Of a stretch of DNA of 41,137 bases, positions 1 through 7,814 are shown piece by piece. The stretch comes from a virus. The translations under genes and the position numbers were made by a program. The stretch covers positions 1 to 41,137 of IMG/VR virus record IMGVR_UViG_3300036770_000290. The stretch is one strand, 5' to 3'. The notes under the pieces are model-generated. The model was given only the letters and a program-made list of their open reading frames with translations. It did not search any database and had not been told where the DNA came from. The first letter of the stretch is position 1. Each line of letters opens with the position of its first letter.

Positions 1-108
1 ACCGCCAACCTGACCCTGGAGGCTGGTGATCGTCTGTCTCTGGACGTGACCGGCACCACCACCACCCTGGCTGGTGTGATCCTCAGCGTGCTGCTCAAGC
101 GCGTCTGA
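1..108 (+). CDS. C-terminal end of head decoration-type protein (partial, continues from the window end)
   Basis: This is the last 35 codons and stop of the 139-residue protein that is complete at 40673-41092. The reading frame is open from base 1, and the encoded residues match the end of the full copy; the single base difference at position 27 is silent (Gly). The stop overlaps the next start as TGATG. It should not be counted as a second gene once the ends are joined. Confidence 0.9.
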   Translation, partial: TANLTLEAGDRLSLDVTGTTTTLAGVILSVLLKRV

Positions 109-153
109 TGGGGCTGTTCGCTTTCCGGCGACTGCGTGAAAAGGAGGCTGCTG
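1..153. repeat. Left copy of the 153-bp terminal overlap
   Basis: Bases 1-153 match 40985-41137 without gaps and with one difference (T at 27, C at 41011). The repeat contains the end of the decoration-type gene and the start of the next small gene, so both copies read as coding sequence in the same frames. This is what a circular or terminally redundant genome looks like when an assembler opens it at an arbitrary point. It is more likely an assembly overlap than a real short terminal repeat, because it lies inside genes. Confidence 0.95.
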
Positions 154-302
154 CTAACGCGGCGGCCTCTCTTTCTATGCCAGAGCCAACTCCTACACTG
201 ACCCCAGAGGTCCAGACCGATGGCAGTAGTAATCGACGCAACAGTGGGCGGCGCAAACGCCAACAGCTACCTGACGCTGGCGGAAGCGACAGCGATTATT
301 GA
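108..302 (+). CDS. Small unknown protein between decoration and connector genes
   Basis: A 64-residue reading frame whose ATG shares a base with the stop of the decoration-type gene (TGATG), the kind of coupling seen throughout the head block. The N-terminus is basic (LFAFRRLREK), the middle is Pro/Thr-rich and the C-terminus is Arg- and Ser/Asp-rich, so it is probably mostly disordered. Its last 83 bases overlap the next gene in another frame, so the real end of selection may be near residue 40. I do not recognise a family. The tight coupling to a highly expressed head gene supports translation; a structural or assembly role is only a guess. Confidence 0.6.
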   Translation: MGLFAFRRLREKEAAANAAASLSMPEPTPTLTPEVQTDGSSNRRNSGRRKRQQLPDAGGSDSDY

Positions 303-783
303 TGGCTTTGTCGAGGACGCTGACGTTCAGCATTGGAACACAGGCAACACTGATAGCCGCAACCGGGCGCTGTTTACTGCAACGCAACGGCTAGACCGCG
401 AGCGGTTTCTTGGCGCACGGGCGACCGATACGCAGGCACTGCAGTGGCCACGTACGGGTGTGCGCAAGCCGGATACCTACATCAACACCTATGCGGTTGG
501 GTTTCCGTTTCGCATCACGACGGACTACTTTACCGATACCGAGATTCCAACGCAGATCAAATACGCGCAGGCCGTGCTGGCGGTGTTCCTGCATAACAAC
601 ACCAGCGCATTGGGGCTAAGCGGGCTTGAGGACTACAAAAACGTCAAAATCGGCAGCCTTGACGTGACGCCTAACCTTGGCTATGGCGCCGTTGGTGCGG
701 ATAAGGTGCCGCCGCTGATGGAGCGATACCTGATAGGGCTTAGAATCAGTGGACCAGGCAACGTTTCCATCCGCAGGAGCTGA
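220..783 (+). CDS. Head-tail connector / head completion protein (DnaT-like fold family)
   Basis: A 187-residue protein starting MAVVIDATVGG.ANSYLTLAEA, the N-terminal pattern of a widespread phage family often annotated as DnaT-like and found just after the major capsid gene, where it works as an adaptor between portal and tail. The central part (residues about 45-90: RALFTATQRLDRERFLG, then LQWPRTG) is typical of that family. A GAGG sequence lies 9 bases before the ATG. Its position between capsid and neck genes fits a connector role. The DnaT name comes from fold similarity and does not imply replication activity here. Confidence 0.75.
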   Translation: MAVVIDATVGGANANSYLTLAEATAIIDGFVEDADVQHWNTGNTDSRNRALFTATQRLDRERFLGARATDTQALQWPRTGVRKPDTYINTYAVGFPFRITTDYFTDTEIPTQIKYAQAVLAVFLHNNTSALGLSGLEDYKNVKIGSLDVTPNLGYGAVGADKVPPLMERYLIGLRISGPGNVSIRRS

Positions 784-785
784 TC

Positions 786-1013
786 ATGGGTTACGCCTAC
801 CCCGGCGCTGAGTTCATTGATGACACCTCAGCCCATACTGGGCGGTTTGGCAAGATCGTTGCCCTTGAGGATTCGGTGATCGCCAGCCTGACTGCACTGG
901 ACTACACCGGCAACACGCTGAGCGCCATTCCCTTTAATGCAAGCTGCGAAATGGAAGGCGTGTTTACCAGCATCACACTGACCAGCGGCACTGTCGTTGC
1001 TTACAAGCTCTGA
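786..1013 (+). CDS. Small virion-associated protein, unknown
   Basis: A 75-residue protein preceded by a good AGGAG ribosome site 6 bases before the ATG, and 2 bases after the connector stop. It is rich in Thr, Ala and small residues with alternating hydrophobics, suggesting a small beta-rich domain, and ends TSGTVVAYKL. The stop shares a base with the next start (TGATG). Small proteins of this sort lie between connector and head-closure genes in many siphoviruses and can be minor head or tail proteins. I cannot assign a specific function. Confidence 0.65.
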   Translation: MGYAYPGAEFIDDTSAHTGRFGKIVALEDSVIASLTALDYTGNTLSAIPFNASCEMEGVFTSITLTSGTVVAYKL

Positions 1014-1372
1014 TGGCACTGGCCTTATCGCTACAGAACGTTGCCAGCAAGATCATGGCAAAGCTGGGCGGTGAGGTCACGATCCGCCACATCACGCTGA
1101 GCAGCTACGACACCACAACCGGCGCTGTCACCGAGACCAATACGGATGTTGGTGTCAGAGGCGTGCTGGAAGATGTCAATATCCGCGAGGTGAACGAACT
1201 GGTGCAGGCCGGCGATAAGCGGCTGATCGTGGCGGCAAAAGACCTGAACGGCACGGTGCCGACCACGGTTGATAAGGTGCTCATCAACAGCGTCGTGCAT
1301 CAGATCATCCGCATCCAGACGATCGAGCAGGACAACACTGCGATTACCTACGAGATGATCCTAAGAGCATGA
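1013..1372 (+). CDS. Head-tail joining / head closure protein
   Basis: A 119-residue protein in the usual slot between the connector and the gp10-like neck protein. It has an N-terminal helix (residues 3-18), then a beta-rich body with TTTGAVTETNTDVGVRGVLED and a C-terminal strand pair ending TYEMILRA, which resembles the stopper or head closure proteins of lambda FII/SPP1 gp16 type. The start overlaps the previous stop, and the end overlaps the next start (ATGA). The assignment rests on size, secondary-structure pattern and order more than on a sharp motif. Confidence 0.7.
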   Translation: MALALSLQNVASKIMAKLGGEVTIRHITLSSYDTTTGAVTETNTDVGVRGVLEDVNIREVNELVQAGDKRLIVAAKDLNGTVPTTVDKVLINSVVHQIIRIQTIEQDNTAITYEMILRA

Positions 1373-1773
1373 GTAACCTGCCCATCCGCGATATTGGCAA
1401 CTACATGGGCGATCAGCTTGAGAAGTTGTTGCGTGTGACGGTGCTGGAGACTGATAGCAGGCTTAAGCAGCAAAGCCCGGTTGATACCGGCAGGTTCCGC
1501 TTTAGCTGGCAGATTGGCCAAAACGCAGCCGATGGCGTCCCTGCACCTGAAGGCACCTACGGCGCAGGCATCACGCCGCCCAAAGGCAGCAATTACCAGC
1601 CAGGACAGGAGAAGCTAGGCAACTACTACAGCGTGCACAACAACCTGCCGTATGCTGAGTCCTTGGCGCAGGGCAGCAGCAAGCAGGCGCCGGCAGGATG
1701 GGTAGACCGCACAGCCCGTGAGATGCAAAACTTTGTCAACACGAACTGGGAGCGCATCAGGAGGCAAGGCTGA
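1369..1773 (+). CDS. Neck / tail completion protein, HK97 gp10-like
   Basis: A 134-residue protein with the hallmark SPVDTGRFRFSWQIG (residues about 35-49), the PVDTG-x-L/F-R motif of the HK97 gp10 family, followed by a YxVHNNLPYAESLAQGSSKQAP segment (residues about 84-110), the N-x-x-PYA-x-x-hExG block of the same family. These proteins form part of the neck that receives the tail terminator. It overlaps the preceding gene by ATGA and the next by one base. Confidence 0.85.
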   Translation: MSNLPIRDIGNYMGDQLEKLLRVTVLETDSRLKQQSPVDTGRFRFSWQIGQNAADGVPAPEGTYGAGITPPKGSNYQPGQEKLGNYYSVHNNLPYAESLAQGSSKQAPAGWVDRTAREMQNFVNTNWERIRRQG

Positions 1774-2198
1774 TGGCTGCTGCAAACCTCAACACCATCC
1801 GTGCCACCATCGAGGCACGGCTTGCCACTGAGCTAGCGTTGTCGCCCGTGCTGCCGGTCGTGTTTCACAACCAGCCCTATGTACCGACGCCCAACAGCTC
1901 ATGGGTGCAATGCCTGGTCAGCTTTGGGGCCAATGAGTACCTGACACTTGGCGGGACCGCCGGCAGCAGCAACAGCATTATCGGCGTGGTAGCCATCAAT
2001 ATCTTCACGCCACTTGGCGTCGGACCTGGCGCTAACTTGACGATCGGTAAACGGATCAGGGACCTTTACAATAGGGTCATAGTCAGCGGTGTTCATTTTG
2101 ACCCGCCGATCGGACCCGAGGTAGTGGCCGCGCCAGCACCGGAGGGTTTCTTCCAAACACAGGTCAGACTGACCTTTGAAACCTTCGAGGACCTCTAG
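1773..2198 (+). CDS. Tail terminator protein
   Basis: A 141-residue protein with a strong AGGAGG site 8 bases before the start. The order N-terminal helix (NTIRATIEARLATEL), PYVPTPNSSWVQCLVSFG, and the later strand pair VVAINIFTPLGVGPGANLTIGKRIRDLYNR matches the phage tail terminator-like family (lambda U / DUF4128-type). In the virion it caps the tail tube and stops polymerisation. The next gene, the tube protein, starts 3 bases after its stop, which is the expected partner. Confidence 0.8.
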   Translation: MAAANLNTIRATIEARLATELALSPVLPVVFHNQPYVPTPNSSWVQCLVSFGANEYLTLGGTAGSSNSIIGVVAINIFTPLGVGPGANLTIGKRIRDLYNRVIVSGVHFDPPIGPEVVAAPAPEGFFQTQVRLTFETFEDL

Positions 2199-2200
2199 CC

Positions 2201-2617
2201 ATGGCTTTTTACCGAGGGCAGCAAGGCAGCGTCAAGTTTGATGATGCCGGTGCAACTGCCGCAGCAATCACCAGCACCCGTTCCTGGTCTCTGACCCTTG
2301 AGAAAGAGTCGCTGGACACCACCGCACTGGGCGCTACCTATCGTGCAAATGTCGGCGGCCTGATCAGCGGCAGCGGCACCTGCGAAGTGCTGTACACCGC
2401 CAGCAGTGCTGACGAGACCAACGTGTTCATCGAGCACGTCAACACCGTCAACGATGACGGCAGCGCCTTGTTTGAGCTGTACCTCGACACCACGGGCACC
2501 AAAAAGATCAGCTTTGATGGTGTGATCACCTCGGCCGAATACTCAGCTACCGTGGGTGAAATCGAAGTCATCACCCTGAACTTCGTTACCAACGGCACCG
2601 TCACCCTCGACATCTGA
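2201..2617 (+). CDS. Major tail tube protein, copy 1
   Basis: A 138-residue protein starting MAFYRGQQGSVKFDDAG. It has the beta-rich pattern of phage tail tube proteins, including RSWSLTLEKESLDTTALG, GLISGSGTCEVLY and the C-terminal EYSATVGEIEVITLNFVT. Tube subunits stack as hexamers around the tape measure and make the DNA conduit. It is followed after two bases by a close paralogue, so the phage encodes two tube-type proteins. One may be the bulk tube and the other a minor ring or decorated variant (inference). Confidence 0.85.
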   Translation: MAFYRGQQGSVKFDDAGATAAAITSTRSWSLTLEKESLDTTALGATYRANVGGLISGSGTCEVLYTASSADETNVFIEHVNTVNDDGSALFELYLDTTGTKKISFDGVITSAEYSATVGEIEVITLNFVTNGTVTLDI

Positions 2618-2619
2618 TC

Positions 2620-3039
2620 ATGGCTTTTTATCGCGGGCAACAAGGCACTGTCTTCTTTGATAAAGCTGGCAGTGGCGGCCTGTCTGAGATCGCTGCAGTG
2701 CGGTCTTGGACCATGACCGTTGAGAAGGAATCTCTTGATACTACATCCCATGGCGCCACTTACCGCGCCAACGTGGGCGGGCTGATCAGCGGCACAGGCA
2801 CCATTGAGGTGATGTACGACGCCCCCGGCGCTGGTGACAAGCTGGACCTGATCAAAGATGCTAACCAGGCCACCGACGAGGCTGACGCAGCCGTTGAGCT
2901 GTATCTGGACGAAACCGGCGGCAAGAAGATCACCGGCACCATTGTGGTGACAAGTACTGAGTACTCCGCTACTGTTGGCGAGATCGAGATCATCACGATC
3001 AACTTCGTCTCCAGTGGAACCCTTACCCTGAGCATCTGA
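2620..3039 (+). CDS. Major tail tube protein, copy 2 (tandem paralogue)
   Basis: A 139-residue paralogue of the preceding gene. Shared blocks include MAFYRGQQG, EKESLDTT, GATYRANVGGLISG, and EYSATVGEIE followed by a hydrophobic strand; the middle third (residues about 68-100) is the most different. By eye a little over half the residues agree. The stop shares an A with the tail chaperone start (TGATG). The duplication is old enough for extensive divergence yet both copies keep the whole tube fold, so both are probably functional. Confidence 0.85.
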   Translation: MAFYRGQQGTVFFDKAGSGGLSEIAAVRSWTMTVEKESLDTTSHGATYRANVGGLISGTGTIEVMYDAPGAGDKLDLIKDANQATDEADAAVELYLDETGGKKITGTIVVTSTEYSATVGEIEIITINFVSSGTLTLSI

Positions 3040-3395
3040 TGCCCGCCGCACAACGCCCGGTTGACCTGCTCGCCGGTGCATTTGACCTCAACCAGCGCCG
3101 AAAGTTCAGCATCAAGAATGATGCTGGTGATACGGTGCTGGACCTTTACTTTAAACCGATCACCCGCGCAGACCGCAAGCGGGCTAACAGCTTGGCAGGT
3201 TCTGATGAGGCACTGGAGATCAGCACCTACATGCTGTGCCAGATTGCCGAGTTGGAGAATGGCACCAAGGCATTCGCGCCGGCTGACGCAGCCAAACTGC
3301 AACGTGAGCTGCCTGAGCGCGTGCTGAACGAGCTGGAGCTGTTCCTGTTTGGTCTTGGCGACAGCAGCGGCATTGAGGAAGCAAAAAAAAGCTAG
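3039..3395 (+). CDS. Tail assembly chaperone, short (G-type) product
   Basis: The zero-frame product is 118 residues and ends EEAKKS at a TAG (3393-3395). It precedes the tape measure gene, the fixed position of the lambda G / T chaperone pair. The N-terminal half (FSIKNDAGDTVLDLYFKPITRADRKRA) is the phage tail assembly chaperone domain. G-type proteins bind the tape measure protein and stop it aggregating before the tube forms. The run of eight A (3383-3390) just before the stop is a -1 frameshift site, so this is only the majority product. Confidence 0.85.
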   Translation: MPAAQRPVDLLAGAFDLNQRRKFSIKNDAGDTVLDLYFKPITRADRKRANSLAGSDEALEISTYMLCQIAELENGTKAFAPADAAKLQRELPERVLNELELFLFGLGDSSGIEEAKKS

Positions 3396-3565
3396 GCCAG
3401 GACAGCCTGCTCTTCTTTGAGTTCTTCCTGGCCACTGAGCTTGGTATGACAGTCAGCCGGTTACGGACTGAGCTGACCGATGCTGAGTTTATCCATTTTG
3501 CAGCGTTTTACGAGATCAAAGGCGAGCGCGAGAAGGAAGCAATGGACAAAGCCCGCCGCCGGTAA
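3039..3565 (+). CDS. Tail assembly chaperone, frameshifted (GT-type) product
   Basis: A -1 slip on A AAA AAA (3383-3389) joins the first 117 codons to a second frame that runs from 3389 to the TAA at 3563-3565, giving about 175 residues. The added domain contains LLFFEFFLATELGMTVSRL and then AEFIHFAAFYEIKGEREKEA, the T-domain pattern of tail chaperones (aromatic-rich helix followed by an acidic/basic helix). The T domain recruits tube protein to the tape measure complex. The T frame has no good start of its own, so it depends on the slip. The minor product is normally a few percent of the total in known systems. Confidence 0.85.
3383..3433 (+). promoter_or_regulatory. Programmed -1 ribosomal frameshift signal
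   Basis: Three expected parts are present in order. The slippery heptamer A AAA AAA is in frame at 3383-3389. A 5-nt spacer (3390-3394) follows. Then GGCCAGGA at 3395-3402 can pair perfectly with TCCTGGCC at 3426-3433 over a 23-nt loop, giving an 8-bp stem as a pause element. The zero-frame stop is at 3393-3395, at the foot of the stem. Both frames on either side encode recognisable chaperone domains. Confidence 0.85.
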
Positions 3566-3574
3566 ACTGGTGCC

Positions 3575-5857
3575 ATGGCAGTCTCCAACGTTGAGCTAAG
3601 GGTTGACGCACGCAATGCGATTGCCGCGTTGCAGCGCGTTAACAGCGCATCAGCTCAGGCCGAGGCCGCTACTCAAAAGCTAAAGTCTGCCTTTGCAACT
3701 GCCGGGCAGGTCCAGTCTGTTTTTGGCGCAAAAGTAGCCAATACAGAATCAGCAATACGCAAACAGATCGCAGCTTTGCAGGATGTGCAAAGCCGGGTTC
3801 AACTTGGTGGCGCTCTTTATCAAAAGGCCGCAAAGCAGATTGAGGAATACGAAGCTCGATTGCGGGGTGCCAGCCGAGCGACATCAGATGCCGCTACGGC
3901 TTTGACCGGGTTGGCCGCTGGAGCAGCAGCTTTCAATGCTCAGCGTATCGCCACGGCGTTTATTACCGCCGCTAACGCTGCCGATGGCGCCGAACGACGC
4001 ATCAAGCTGGTTAGCCAAGGATTTGACGATTACAGGCTTGTTCTGCAAGTGGCAGAGGGGGCTGCTAAACGGTTTGGTTTATCGCAGATTCAGGCGTCAA
4101 CAGCTATCGCAGACGTTTATACAAGGCTGCGCCCGGTAGGTTTTCAACTCAATGAAATCAACGCGATTTATGAAGGTTTCAATACGGTAGTGAAGCTAAG
4201 CGGCGTTAGCGCTGAAGCTGCGAATGCTGCATTCTTGCAACTGTCGCAGGGTCTTGGTAGTGGCACTTTACAGGGTGATGAGCTGAGATCAGTTCTTGAG
4301 CAGATGCCTGCTATTGCTCAGGCAATTGCCAAGGAGATGGATATTAATGTTGGCAGCATTAAGAAGTTTGGCTCGGAAGGAAAGATTACCGCTGAGGTTA
4401 TTGTTAGAGCGCTTGATCGGGTGCGCACCGAAGGCGCCGCCAAATTAGCGCAAGCATTGGACACGCCCCAGCAAAGAGTCATTGATCTTCAGAATGCTTT
4501 TGAAGATTTCAAGGTTGAAGTAGGTGGCGCGGTGGCGCCGATTGTGATTGCCTCAATTAAAGAAATTACAAAGGCACTTCAAGAAGCCACCAAGTTCACA
4601 GTGGATCTAAAAGCTGGTTTCATGGTGATGGGTGATGCGTTTGGTGGCATCAACCTAGGCATCGGATCAATGAATGAGGGATTGCTGGGTACTATTCTGC
4701 GACTAAATGAAATTGGCAGAAATAAAGGCTTGATAGCGCTGATGGATATAATGACGCTTGGCGGCGCATCAACACTGGGCGGCATTGCCAGGCTTGGTAA
4801 GAAGCGTCGCGCAGGCGAGGGGTATGCAGCACCAGCAGGACCCGAAATGCCAATTCGGCTTTCAATGCAAGGCCGGGCACTGGGCGGCGGCGGCGCTGCT
4901 AGCAAAGGCGCAGGAAACAAGGCGGCTCGTGAAGCCGCAGGTGGTGGTGGCGGCAAAACGCCCAAGACCAAGCAAGCCAAAGAAATTAAAGACATCACTG
5001 CGCAAGAGTTAGAGCTGCGGTTGCGGCTTGGCATTGCGCAGCAGACACAAAACAAACAACAAGATGCCTATTACACCAAGCAGCTCGCGTTGCTTGAGAT
5101 TTCAAAGCAAGAGATCGGACCTAATAAGCGCAGAGCTCAGATCATGGCGGCTGTTGTTGAATATGCCACAACGCTTAAAGAGATTAACGAAGCCGAAGCA
5201 AAAGTCACACTGCCGACGATCGTTGAGCGGATTGCCGACATGGCCGCAGGTTACAGCAAAGCGCTTGACTTCACTGTTCAGCTAACGGAGCAGCAAAAGC
5301 AGCAAAAGGCATTAGCTGATGGCCTTGCCGGCACTATTGGCGAAGGGCTGGCGTCGTCCTTTAACGCATTGATCCAAGGCAGCGAGGACTTTGGCACTAG
5401 CTTGCGGCGCATTGCCTCTGGCGTGCTGATTGACATTGCCAACCAACTGCTGCGGGTGTTCGTCATCCAAAAGGCAATCAACGCCCTTAGCGGATTGTTT
5501 GGCGGTGTGACTGGCGGCGGCGGCGGCTTTGCGCCTGGCGTTGGATTTAACCCCAATGTGTTCTCCATGCCATCACTGCTTGGACGCGCCAAGGGCGGCA
5601 GCGTCATGGCAGGCCAGCCTTATCTAGTTGGCGAACGTGGTCCTGAGCTGTTTATGCCAGGCCGCAGTGGCGGCATTGCACCGACCGGCAGCTTTGGCGG
5701 TGCCGTTAGCGTGGTGGTCAACGTAGACGCAGGCGGCACCAGCGTGGAAGGTAACGAGCCGAATGCCAATCAGCTCGGTAGGATCGTCGGTGCTGCAGTG
5801 CAGGCTGAGATCGTCAAGATGCAACGTCCCGGCGGCCTGCTCGCCAATACCCGCTAA
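3575..5857 (+). CDS. Tape measure protein
   Basis: A 760-residue protein just after the chaperone pair. Residues about 160-270 carry the tape measure domain seen in many siphoviruses (SQIQASTAIADVYTRLRPVG, then GVSAEAANAAFLQLSQGLGSGTLQGDELRSVLEQMP split over adjacent segments). A Gly/Ala/Lys-rich linker lies near 430-470, and the C-terminus has a Gly-rich hydrophobic stretch (LSGLFGGVTGGGGGF) then KGGSVMAGQPYLVGERGPELF, a common tape measure ending. At roughly 1.5 angstrom per residue the tail should be near 110 nm (family rule of thumb). The ribosome site before ATG 3575 is weak. Confidence 0.92.
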   Translation: MAVSNVELRVDARNAIAALQRVNSASAQAEAATQKLKSAFATAGQVQSVFGAKVANTESAIRKQIAALQDVQSRVQLGGALYQKAAKQIEEYEARLRGASRATSDAATALTGLAAGAAAFNAQRIATAFITAANAADGAERRIKLVSQGFDDYRLVLQVAEGAAKRFGLSQIQASTAIADVYTRLRPVGFQLNEINAIYEGFNTVVKLSGVSAEAANAAFLQLSQGLGSGTLQGDELRSVLEQMPAIAQAIAKEMDINVGSIKKFGSEGKITAEVIVRALDRVRTEGAAKLAQALDTPQQRVIDLQNAFEDFKVEVGGAVAPIVIASIKEITKALQEATKFTVDLKAGFMVMGDAFGGINLGIGSMNEGLLGTILRLNEIGRNKGLIALMDIMTLGGASTLGGIARLGKKRRAGEGYAAPAGPEMPIRLSMQGRALGGGGAASKGAGNKAAREAAGGGGGKTPKTKQAKEIKDITAQELELRLRLGIAQQTQNKQQDAYYTKQLALLEISKQEIGPNKRRAQIMAAVVEYATTLKEINEAEAKVTLPTIVERIADMAAGYSKALDFTVQLTEQQKQQKALADGLAGTIGEGLASSFNALIQGSEDFGTSLRRIASGVLIDIANQLLRVFVIQKAINALSGLFGGVTGGGGGFAPGVGFNPNVFSMPSLLGRAKGGSVMAGQPYLVGERGPELFMPGRSGGIAPTGSFGGAVSVVVNVDAGGTSVEGNEPNANQLGRIVGAAVQAEIVKMQRPGGLLANTR

Positions 5858-6201
5858 TGGCTACCTTTCCCGCGATCAGTCCTACCTATGGCGCCGAGAA
5901 GCGCAGCGCCCCGAAGCGGCGTGTGGTGCAGTTTGGCGATGGCTACGAGCAACGATTGACCTATGGACTGAACCAGAATCCAAAAGAGTGGTCATTGACC
6001 TGGAACAACATCACCGAGGCCAACGCGGACACCATCGAGACCTTCCTTGATGCCCGTGCTGCTGATGCGGCTGCATTTGACTGGACACCACCAGATGAGG
6101 CAACCGCTTACAAGTGGGTCTGTGATAGCTGGAGCAAGTCCATTCCGTACAACGGCAGGGCGATAATTAATGCCACCTTCCGCCAAGTGTTCGAGCCCTG
6201 A
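5857..6201 (+). CDS. Minor tail protein, lambda gpM-like
   Basis: A 114-residue protein with RVVQFGDGYEQRLTYGLN near residues 22-40, the F-G-D-G-Y-E/S-Q-R motif of the gpM / phage minor tail family, then WxLTWNNIT and a central FxWTPPDE. It overlaps the tape measure stop by one base and the gpL start by one base, the strict M-L-K-I-J order of lambda-like tail tips. The protein sits at the distal tail, helping to build the tip around the tape measure end. Confidence 0.88.
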   Translation: MATFPAISPTYGAEKRSAPKRRVVQFGDGYEQRLTYGLNQNPKEWSLTWNNITEANADTIETFLDARAADAAAFDWTPPDEATAYKWVCDSWSKSIPYNGRAIINATFRQVFEP

Positions 6202-7094
6202 TGGCCTACACCGCCTGGCAAGCCAGCACGAGCTACGCGGTCGGCGCCATCGTCCGCGCCACGACCACACAGGCCAGCGGGCTGGTGTTCCGTTGCACTG
6301 TGGCAGGCACCAGCGCTAGCACGGAACCAGCATGGCCGACCGACATCGGCAGCACGATCACAGATGGCGGCGTCACATGGGCAGCGATCAGCAGCGTCTA
6401 CGAAGAGCTGGCGGTCCTAGGTCCGAACGCCATTATCGAGCTGTTCGAGCTGCAGCTTGACACCACGCTGCACGGCGCCAGCACCACCTACTACTGGCAC
6501 AACGGCGTCAATGCCGACGTCACCGGCAACATCGTGTTTGACGGCAACACCTACGTCAGGCTCCCGGTCGAGGCGACGGGCTTTGATTACACCAGCTCCG
6601 GCAGCCTGCCGCGTCCGACGCTGCGAATCAGCAACCTGTTCAGCGACATGACCACGCTGCTGCTGCTGGTCAACGCGACCACACCCGGCAACGACCTGGG
6701 CGGCGCCACAGTGCGGCGGATCCGCACGCTAAAGAAGTTCCTCGATGGCGAGGCCAACGCCGACCCTAATGCCCGCTTCCCAACGGAGATATGGTACGTC
6801 GATCGGAAGTCGAACGAGAACCGCGATCTGGTTGAGTTCGAGCTGGCCAGCAAGTTCGACCTGGCCGGCGTCATGCTGCCACAGCGGCAGATCATCGCCA
6901 ACGTCTGCCAATGGAAGTATCGTGGCGCTGAGTGCGGCTACACCGGCAGCAACTACTGGAACGTGAACGATCAGGTCGTTGGCACCTTGGCGGCTGATGT
7001 ATGCGGCAAGCGGGTGGAGAGCTGCAAGCTGCGGTTTGGTGCCACTGCTGAGTTGCCGTTCGGAAGCTACCCGGGGGCGGGACTTACGACCTAG
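6201..7094 (+). CDS. Minor tail protein, lambda gpL-like, with N-terminal carbohydrate-binding-like module
   Basis: A 297-residue protein. The first 60 residues (AWQASTSYAVGAIVRA, then PAWPTDIGSTITDGGVTWAAI) look like a small carbohydrate-binding-like module that is often attached to phage tail proteins. From about residue 70 it is gpL-like (ELFELQLDT, SGSLPRPTLRISN, PTEIWYVDRK). Four Cys near the C-terminus (NVCQW, AECGYTG, ADVCGK, ESCKL) match those that hold an iron-sulphur cluster in lambda gpL. The protein is a tail-tip component. The extra module suggests surface sugar contact (inference). Confidence 0.88.
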   Translation: MAYTAWQASTSYAVGAIVRATTTQASGLVFRCTVAGTSASTEPAWPTDIGSTITDGGVTWAAISSVYEELAVLGPNAIIELFELQLDTTLHGASTTYYWHNGVNADVTGNIVFDGNTYVRLPVEATGFDYTSSGSLPRPTLRISNLFSDMTTLLLLVNATTPGNDLGGATVRRIRTLKKFLDGEANADPNARFPTEIWYVDRKSNENRDLVEFELASKFDLAGVMLPQRQIIANVCQWKYRGAECGYTGSNYWNVNDQVVGTLAADVCGKRVESCKLRFGATAELPFGSYPGAGLTT

Positions 7095-7100
7095 GGCACG

Positions 7101-7814
7101 ATGAAGCTGACCGACACGCTCAAGGCTGACATCCTGGCGCACGCGCAGGCCGAGGATCCCCGCGAGTGCTGCGGATTGATCCATGTGGTCAAAGGCCGGC
7201 GCCGCTACTACCCGTGCCGCAACATCGCCGCTACACCGGATGAGCATTTCGTCTTGGATCCGACCGACTACGCAACAGCCGAAGACCTGGGCGAGATCGT
7301 GGCCGTGGTGCATAGCCATCCGGTAACGCAGCCAGTGCCATCAGCAGCGGATCAAATCGGCTGCAACAACAGCGGCCTGCCGTGGGTGATCGTCAACCCC
7401 AAAACTGAGGCATGGGGCGGCTGCGAGCCTGTAGCGTTTGAGCTGCCATACGTCGGCCGTGAGTTCGTGTTCGGTGTGGTGGACTGCTATGCCCTAGTGC
7501 GGGACTGGTACAAACGCGAGTGGGGCTTGATGCTGGCAGATTTTGAGCGGCGTGATCGGTTCTGGGAGCGCGGCGAGAACCTGTACCTTGACGGCTATCG
7601 CTCGCAGGGATTCAGGCCGGTGCCATTTGAGGAGTTGCAATACGGCGACGCGATCCTGATGCAACTGTTGGCAGGCCTGCCCAACCATGCTGCGGTCTAC
7701 TTGGGCGACCAGCAAATCCTGCATCATGTGCAAGGGCGACTCAGTAGCCGCGACGTGTTTGGCGGTTACTATGTCAAGAGCACTGCCCTGGTCTTGCGGC
7801 ATGAAAGTCGTTAA
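7101..7814 (+). CDS. Tail tip assembly peptidase, lambda gpK-like (JAB/MPN plus NlpC/P60)
   Basis: A 237-residue two-domain enzyme. The N-terminal JAB/MPN domain has PRECCGLI near residue 20 and the JAMM motif HSHP followed by PSxxD (residues about 71-84), a zinc site. The C-terminal NlpC/P60 domain has the catalytic Cys in VVDCYALVRDWY (residue about 129) and the His in NHAAVYLGD (residue about 197), then LHHVQGRLS. In lambda-like phages K acts in tip assembly and probably in cell-wall hydrolysis during entry. All key residues appear present. Confidence 0.9.
   Translation: MKLTDTLKADILAHAQAEDPRECCGLIHVVKGRRRYYPCRNIAATPDEHFVLDPTDYATAEDLGEIVAVVHSHPVTQPVPSAADQIGCNNSGLPWVIVNPKTEAWGGCEPVAFELPYVGREFVFGVVDCYALVRDWYKREWGLMLADFERRDRFWERGENLYLDGYRSQGFRPVPFEELQYGDAILMQLLAGLPNHAAVYLGDQQILHHVQGRLSSRDVFGGYYVKSTALVLRHESR

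Noticed and set aside
1-153. Physical direct terminal repeat
   Set aside because: It is short, lies in the middle of two head genes and is what a circular assembly gives; read ends would be needed to prove a real one.
2338-3081. Minus-strand open frame of 247 codons opposite the two tube genes
   Set aside because: Both halves are opposite paralogous genes and repeat the same artefact (GVVHHLNGACAADQ and similar). No protein-like pattern.
7687-7800. Longer start for the gpI-like gene
   Set aside because: The additional residues lie within gpK and look random, while ATG 7801 gives the conserved N-terminus.
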